Positions 58,058-64,000 of a stretch of DNA of 64,000 nucleotides are shown here, piece by piece. A program made the translations under genes and the position numbers. The DNA is from Symmetrospora coprosmae (taxonomy: Eukaryota > Basidiomycota > Cystobasidiomycetes > Symmetrosporaceae): the NCBI GenBank assembly GCA_008802785.1, contig VUYT01000004.1, positions 682,001-746,000 of the forward strand, given 5' to 3'. Under the pieces are notes generated by a model. That model searched no databases and was not told where the DNA came from. It saw nothing but the letters and a program-made list of their open reading frames with translations. Numbering within the stretch: position 1 is the stretch's first letter; the number at the start of each line of letters is the position of its first letter.

Positions 58058-61000
58058 TCAATCCTCCATATCGCGCTCAATGAGCTTATAGAGCTTCCCC
58101 TCCTGCACACGCCTGCTTCCTCTCCATCGTCTCCAACGGCGCTTCAGCTGCCCAAACTGGCTTGCGACCGGCAACGAAAGGTGCTGCAGGGAGATTTCCT
58201 GTCAGTACCGCCAGTTGCGATGACTAGCGACGCATTTAGGGTTCCCTACCTTTTCCCAAATCCAGGAGACCCCAGTATTGGCCAGGGCGAGGAGGAACAG
58301 CTCGAGCTGGAACTCCCTCGGAAGGTCGACCAGCCCAAGCATGTTGAAGACGACACCATAGTGCACGAAGACTGTGTACGTTGAAAATCCAGCCAAGATC
58401 ACGAGCGCGAGGAGAAGAAGGATATTTGAGTGGATCGGCTTGCGGTATGGTGGACCGACGCAGAAGACGACAGCGACAATGATGTATTGGAAAGACGAAA
58501 TCAGGAAGAGGGCTGAATTCTCGTAGCTGACGGTGTCGAGCTGGTCGGGGTCAATGACAGGCGCCTCGTACCTGGAGATGTCAGGTTGCGTCAGCTGGGT
58601 TCCGAGGACAACGGGAGCCAGATTCGCTCACCAAGGCTGAGTTCGGACATAGAGGAAGACAAAGAGCTGGAGGCCGGACGTAAGGATAATCTGCCCGAGT
58701 AGCGACGTGAGGACCTTCTTGCTGACGAGGTTGGCTGTGGGCCTCTTCGGCACAATGCGCTGGAAAGGCTCGGTCCGCCCCATCGTGATGGCAATCGGGA
58801 TGATGATCGCCAGGTCGATGTACAGGAATTGAAAGTCCCCCAGAGAGGAAGCCAGAGAGTAGAGCAGCGTGACGGTCGTGAACTGGATGAGCGAGTAGAG
58901 GGCCATGAATTTGAAACAGCTGAAGCTGGTGACGAGTGCTGCACGACCCTCTCTGATCACCTCGAGGAAGCAACCGATGTCGGTCGATCTACTGGTGAAT
59001 GGTGCCGCAACTGACGCTTCCGCTTCTGAGAGAGACAGGCCAACGTCTGCGGCTTTGAGAGCACCACAGTCATTGGCGCCGTCTCCACAGAAGCCGACAG
59101 TGTAGCCGAGGTGCTGCAGACGCTCAACAATCTCGTGCTTCTCATCCGGCGACATCCGCGCATATATCACGCAGCGGATCAAAAGCTAGCGTCGGAGACG
59201 TTAGCCCAGGCGTGTTCAAGGACTGGTGAATCTCGACTCACCCGATGCAAAGTATCGCTTGACGCATAGTCGATCATCCAGCGGAAGACGTCACCGCTTA
59301 CGGCCAGGTGATAGGCTCGGTCAGCCATGTCAAAGCTCAAGAGGGAGCCGTCATCGGTGACCGGTACAGTCGGCTGCATCAGGGATACGTGTCAGAAACT
59401 CAGCTTATGCGAATCAGATGTCTTTCTGGCTTCGGTAAGGCGCTCACCTTCAGGCTGTACGGATCCAGCTTCAATCGCTCATCTTCAACGTGATTCCATT
59501 CGATAATCGATTTCGGCGTGCTCATGTCGCCCTCCTTGAACGTCGGCATGTAGACATGGTCGTGGTAGTTGACCATGCCACACTCGCGCGCGACGCTCAC
59601 GGCCGTTCTGATGTTGTCTCCGGTGACCATGCGGCATGGGATATGGGCGTTCAGGAGGTTACGGATAGCCGCGCCTGTACCAGGCTTGAGCTTGTTCTCG
59701 AAAACGATTAGGCCAAGGAAGCGGAGATCGGATTCGACCTCCTCACTGCGAGTGCGAGTAGAGTCGAAAGTCAGTTGAATGCCAGTCAGGCCATGGGGTA
59801 GATCCCACTTGCTCACCGCTTTAATCGCTGAGCTTTGACCCAAGTCAATGCGGGAATGCTCTTGGCGGCAATGGCTATGACTCGGTAACCATGTCGTGTG
59901 TAGTTCTCGAGGATCTCGGCGTAATCTTCTGGTACTGTGACGGGCGGTCTCGGTCTCAGCCATGTCACTTGCCACGACAGCAACCTAGGCAGTGACGTAC
60001 GCGATTCCTTCGTACAGATGTCGAGCATAACCTCGGGCGCTCCCTTGACGTAAGCCTCGATGGTCTGCGACTTGAGCTTCTTAACGAGCACCGACATCCT
60101 CCTTAGCGAAGAGACAAAGTCGAATGTTCGAATGACGCCGAGCTCGAGGAAGTGTGCGTGCTTCTTGCCGGCACGCAGGGCATCCTCCAGCTTGAAAGAC
60201 TCTCCGCCAGGTGGGCGGACCACGCTCTGAACCAGTGTCGCCGGTCGGTCCGGAACACGATCAGTTTTGGGTTTCTTGGCTCGGCCTTCCCTGCGCTCTC
60301 GATCCTGGCTAGGACGGCTGCTTTCTTTGCCTTCTTCCAGTGTCCACCTGGTGAATTCGAACATGCGTAAATCCAGCGGGTCTCCGATGACCTCGCCATT
60401 GACGAGCTTCAAGCCGTGGCAGGTAGCTAAAGCATGGGTGAGAGGCGTCTTGGCGTCGGCCGCCCCGACAATGGGAACGTTTTCGACGTCCTCGTACAGT
60501 TCAGAGAACCGCTTGTTTGTGCGGTCCACGCTCCGAATGCCAAGCACGTCGAGCCCTTCCTCCGTGAGCGTTCCCGTTTTGTCGAAACAGACGAGATTGA
60601 TCTTGCCTCCAATGTTGACGCGATTGGGGGAGATGCAGAAGATGTCCTTCTTGCGCAGACGCGTGATCGCGAATGAGGTACCAATGGACATGGTTGCTGG
60701 CAAGGCTGGCGGGACGACGATGGTGACGAGATCTAGAGCTCGAATCAAGATCGTTTGCCATTTGATCTGCAGGAAGATCAGTCAGCGAGGCAGCGAGAGC
60801 GACGTGCAAATACAAGACACGCTTACCCCGAGCTCAACGAATTTGAAGGCACTTCCGAGGAAGCCCAGTCCAGCAATACCGGCCAGAACACCAATGAAGC
60901 GGAATGAATCTCTGTAGAACTTGAAGCCCATCGGCTTCGGGAAGAGCATGGATCGCACGAGGGCACCCTTTGTGGTGTTGAAGCCTGTCCTAACGACCAT

Positions 61001-63679
61001 GCCGATGGCTTCTCCGCCCTTGACGGTGCTATGTGCACTCTCGGTCTTCCTGATTCGAACGATTCGCGTACCGCAGAAGAGGAAGTGCTTGCCAAGGTCG
61101 GGAGAGACGTCCCCTCCGACCGACGTCATGCTCTGTACGCCTGCATCGTCTATCGGAATCTTCGAGACGGGAACAGATTCTCCCGTAAGCATCGACTCGT
61201 TGACGATGGCGTCACCGGAGAGCAGGACGAGGTCGGCAGGGAAGGTGTGCATCGATTCTTCGGACAAGTCGACCAGATCTCCCGGGACGAGCTCCGAAGA
61301 GTCGACTAGCTCCCAGACCGACTTCCGCCAGACTCGGACTGTGCAGACGAAGCGGGACATTTCCCGCATGCGCTCCACATTCTGGGCAGATGGGAAAGAG
61401 AGTTAGGACGATCGACTTGCGGCAACTCTCCGCCGACTGTCAAGCTTACATTTCGAGTCTCGATGAGAGTGGTTGAGATGCTCAGCACGCTAATGAGTGC
61501 GATGGTGACTGCGTAGAAGTAGTAATCGTCGAGCGACCATAGGATAATGGAGGCAATCTGGAAGATGTAGAACGGATGTAGGACCTCGTCAATGAGCAGC
61601 TGACCGATGGATCGTGCTTCGATCTCGATAGTGTTGTGGTCGAACATGGTCTTGCGGTCCTCCCTGACGGCGTCCGTGATGCCGCCTCGTAGCGACTTCA
61701 GGGTCGTCCAGTTCGGGTCTCGCCAATCACTGTCATGCAGTGGCATGGTAAGCCAGGCTTCCACTCGGGGTCTGCTGCCGCGAATCTGAGCACCCACCGG
61801 GACATGTAGAAGTTGCCAGTGACGGGATGAAGGAGGAACCGGTAGTATCTGAAATCTACGTACTTGAACTCCTTCAGCCGGGCCTCCTTTCCGCTTCGCA
61901 GAGAGCCTTGATCCGCCGGAGTCGCAGAGCCGTTGCTCTTGGCCACCGGATGAGCTGAGCCATTGGCGGTGCCATTGACTGCAGGCACTGCCGAGCCGGG
62001 ACCGGAAGTCACCACAGCCTGTTGATTTGAGTTCGTCGAAGACGCAAGAGCAGTGACGGCCCCATTACTCTCTGTATTGGCACCTGTCTCGTCATCAGAA
62101 TCCTCGAGTGACTCGTTCCGGCTGGTAGGTGGTGGCAACGAGGTCGGCGGGAAGATAGTAGATATGGCTACCGGATTTGAGAATACCAGCTTCTCCATAT
62201 TGACAACATAGATGGTGCCGTGCGATGTCTGCAATAGGGCGAGGCTGAGTCAGCCGCAATTTCGACGCACAAGCCATCTGTTAGGATGAAGTATGAAATG
62301 ATTCAAACCTTCACCACAACCTTGCTGGCTCTACCGAACTCGCGTGTCTTCCCTCGTCCGCTCAACCACCATCCAGGAATCCACTTGCCCAGCAAGCTTA
62401 GAGCGCCCAGCGACAGGATGCATCCGATCGTCCACAGGATGGTTTTGTACGTCTTCTCGCCCCAGCCCTCGAAGAGGATCTGAAGATCTTCGTCAGGGAT
62501 GTAGATCGTCTGACGCGTGGCGGTGACCTCGTCAAGGAAGAAAGGCTCTTCATCCTCCGAGAGCTCTCCTTCCGAGCCACGCGGTGAGCCGGTCTCGTCG
62601 ACTTCGGACCGGCCATCGCCGAACAGCGGATCTCCTCCGCTCATCGAGCCCAAGAACATGCTACCTCCAGCCTTTGAGCGGCGCTTGTATCGCCGACTAC
62701 GCCCATCGTCCGTCGACGCAGACGAGTTGGACGAGGCGGATGTCGTCGAGGTGCTGATGGACGATGACGAAGAGCCGTACAGCCCGTAGGGGTCGTTCTC
62801 ATCGACTTCATCGTCGGAAGCCTCTTCGAGCTCGCGCTGCGACTGCTCGCGCTCCTCCCTGTCCCTCTCGCCTCGTAGGCCAGAGATGGAGGATGTCCGC
62901 CTCCTGTGCCCCTTGCGCTTCTTTGGCTCTGTGCCAGACTTGGCCGACCGCCGTGTCGACTTGCTCATGAACGAAGCCGAGCTCGATGCTCGCTCCATGG
63001 ATGGACGCTTTGGCGTGCCATGCGAGCTAAAGAAGGCGGACAGCATCCCCTTGCGCTTTGGCTTTTTTCCCCCTTCTTCATCCTCCTCGGCCTCGGTGTC
63101 GGAGGCGGACTCTACAGCTGTCACTGGCACCTTGCGCTTGGACGAGCCCATCTGGACGACGTCCTCGCGAGACTTTGAAGCTGCGCTGCTGACGCTCCCT
63201 CTCCTGCTTGAGCGACCCGAGGCAGAGCGGCGCGTTGACGGGCGCCGGCTGCTGCGCTTGCGCGATGATGAAAGACGGCCGTTGCTCCTGGCAGACGATG
63301 CCAGGTAGACTGCGCTTCCCGCGTCAGACTCGACGTCGCTCTTGTCTACGGCGGACTTGCTTCTCGAGCGTCGTCGCATCGTCGTCATCGAAGTTGGGAC
63401 GGACGTCGCGAGCGGGCCAGCGTACATGGACCCAGCCGGGTCTTCGTACAGGTCACGGTGCTCATCGGACGAGTATGCAGCTTCCTCCTCTGCCTTCTGC
63501 GTCTCGAGCAGCGCCTCTGCTTCCTTTGCGTCGACATCCTCCTCTGGGAAGAAGTCGGCCTGCTCCTCGTCCATCTCGCCGACCGTGTCGGTTTCTGCTT
63601 GTGCCCGGTGCTTCAGGACGCCACGCGGCATCACCGGCGCTGCCGACGAGCTCCCGGCGGATGTGCCATCATTCTCCAT
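58058..63679 (-). CDS. YPK9: P5B-type ATPase (YPK9/ATP13A2 type)
   Basis: Vacuolar/lysosomal polyamine-transporting P-type ATPase; yeast Ypk9 protects against heavy metals. The long disordered N-terminus (about 400 residues, Ser/Arg- and Glu-rich, start 63679) precedes the first membrane segment ([19 protein letters not shown]). Then GNFYMSR joins [11 protein letters not shown] by a checked splice. Motifs in order: [16 protein letters not shown], the P5B-specific [34 protein letters not shown] with the phosphorylated Asp, [29 protein letters not shown] and [20 protein letters not shown]. The last exon gives [11 protein letters not shown] and ends [17 protein letters not shown] rather than PPELP separates P5B from the P5A enzyme Spf1. 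At least eight exons; not all borders were resolved. Confidence 0.93.
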
Positions 63680-64000
63680 GTCTGCCTATCGCTGCCCTTT
63701 CTGGCTGTCGCTTCGCTTTTCGCCTTGATGACTGCCTTTGACGTCGAGCCTGGACTCCCAAGTCCCTATCGCGGGCCCGCTAGCTTCGGCAGAGCTGGAT
63801 GGGGAGCTGAGGCTTCGCGTCGAGTAGATGAGAGCGTGATTGTACGTGTGCGATAGTCGACTGCTAGCACTCCATCTTGGAAGCGGTCAGCAGCCTGCTC
63901 GAACGGTTGTCCTGACACGAAAGGGCAAAGACAGCAACGGCGGAGCACGAGGCCCACAGTGACGGTACATCCCGACCGGGGTTGCCACTGATGATATGGA
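63680..64000. other. upstream region of the P5B ATPase
   Basis: About 320 bases to the window edge, presumably the promoter and 5' UTR of the minus-strand ATPase gene. No gene recognised. Confidence 0.4.

Overview
This is a eukaryotic, intron-rich, gene-dense, GC-rich fungal chromosome segment. Most genes carry several short introns of roughly 55-100 nt with GTRNGT-type donors and YAG acceptors. The gene set points to a filamentous or dimorphic fungus, and the compact, intron-rich architecture suggests Basidiomycota. Ustilaginomycotina or a relative is my best guess, made from style and not from a database match. I see no bacterial operons, rRNA, tRNA, CRISPR, transposon or viral relic.

Layout. 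Left part (0-11 kb): a possible gene start running off the left edge, an old-yellow-enzyme flavin oxidoreductase, a ten-exon vacuolar-type Ca2+/H+ antiporter, a TCP11/SOK1-family protein only 21 bp downstream, a convergent glutamate decarboxylase, and an unrecognised low-complexity protein. Next (11-25 kb): the TORC2 subunit SIN1/AVO1, a CBS-domain protein, a head-to-tail pair of DUF3292-like membrane-protein paralogs, a kinetochore Fta4-like candidate, and the sphingolipid fatty-acid 2-hydroxylase SCS7. The last coding exon of SCS7 is duplicated just downstream. Middle (25-41 kb): an Arg/Ser-rich nuclear-type protein, a DNF-type phospholipid flippase, a kinetochore Nnf1-like candidate, the RNase P/MRP subunit POP5, a possibly BAH-like nuclear protein, and a head-to-tail pair of DMT/EamA transporters.

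Right part (41-64 kb): a Con7-type C2H2 transcription factor, a divergent pair of ribosomal-protein genes (ubiquitin-S27a and L37), the cytosolic Fe-S assembly ATPase CFD1, an unrecognised protein, an F-box protein, the Arp2/3 subunit ARPC3, a membrane-anchored SGNH-like protein, a poorly resolved small gene, and a P5B ATPase (YPK9/ATP13A2 type).

The window holds core housekeeping functions rather than a functional cluster. Recurrent themes are membrane-lipid biology and transport (SCS7, flippase, P5B ATPase, Ca2+ antiporter, two DMT carriers), TORC2 signalling, translation and RNA processing, and the kinetochore. The most unusual items are the duplicated SCS7 terminal exon, the two tandem paralog pairs, and coding first exons of only 6 and 8 nt. 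Exon borders given as exact were checked by reading-frame arithmetic across the splice; others are marked approximate.
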